64,000 bases of DNA, taken from the NCBI RefSeq assembly GCF_002895435.1, contig NZ_POYJ01000004.1, positions 62,001 through 126,000 of the forward strand, given 5' to 3'. Of this stretch, positions 63,980 to 64,000 are shown one piece after another (within the stretch, counting starts at the first letter, position 1; every line of letters begins with the position of its first letter). The position numbers and the translations under genes are program-made. This DNA is from Aquimarina sediminis. GTDB taxonomy: Bacteria; Bacteroidota; Bacteroidia; Flavobacteriales; Flavobacteriaceae. The notes under the pieces are model-generated. The model searched no databases. It worked only from the letters and a program-made list of their open reading frames with translations, and had not been told where the DNA came from.

Positions 63980-64000
63980 CTGTTTAGTATTATTAGTATT

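Noticed and set aside
1..64000. tRNA, rRNA, CRISPR array, integrase, transposase or riboswitch
   Set aside because: None was recognised by reading the sequence; small or diverged RNA elements could have been missed.

Overview
The window looks like a chromosome segment of a marine, chitin-degrading Flavobacteriaceae (Bacteroidota), plausibly Aquimarina or a close relative. The reasons are AT-rich DNA, a SusC/SusD-type transport pair, type IX secretion (T9SS) sorting tails on secreted chitinases, LytTR-type two-component systems and many lipoproteins with short hydrophobic signals ending in Cys. The genus is inferred from gene content only.

Region 1 (1-28,760) is a complete-looking chitin utilisation locus. 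The leftward arm holds a GH18 chitinase cut by the left edge, a second GH18 chitinase and a GH19 chitinase, all multidomain and secreted, together with a TPR hybrid histidine kinase. A separate leftward operon encodes a LytS-like kinase, a LytTR regulator, an SSS-family transporter and a NagX-like membrane acetyltransferase. Diverging from it is the rightward run cusC-cusD-nagB/PIG-L-GlcNAc kinase-GH20 hexosaminidase-GH18 lipoprotein. The logic is extracellular cleavage by secreted chitinases, capture and import of oligomers by CusCD, trimming to GlcNAc by GH20, import through the SSS permease, phosphorylation by the kinase and conversion to fructose-6-phosphate by the NagB fusion protein. A pair of direct repeats 21 bp apart lies upstream of cusC and has the geometry of a LytTR operator.

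Region 2 (28,900-40,550) is mixed housekeeping and envelope genes: an S41 protease lipoprotein, an alpha-carbonic anhydrase with a DUF2490 barrel, a GlsB-like membrane protein, a large VCBS/ASPIC lipoprotein, a DUF255 thioredoxin-fold protein and a divergent papain-like protease. Several clear hairpin terminators separate the units.

Region 3 (40,860-64,000) is a 23-kb run of about 36 leftward genes, mostly small and tightly packed or overlapping. It has a SUKH (SMI1/KNR4) protein, two DUF6678-like paralogues, DUF6714-, DUF2947-, DUF6756- and DUF6304-like proteins, two large tandem leucine-rich-repeat paralogues, a protein with a stand-alone EF-Tu domain III, and several lipoproteins. This is the composition of an immunity-gene island of a polymorphic toxin system. 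No toxin, secretion or mobile-element gene is visible; if there is one, it should lie beyond 64,000. This region, especially the EF-Tu-domain protein and the LRR pair, is the best place to look for something undescribed. Families named from memory of conserved patterns are marked as such in the entries.
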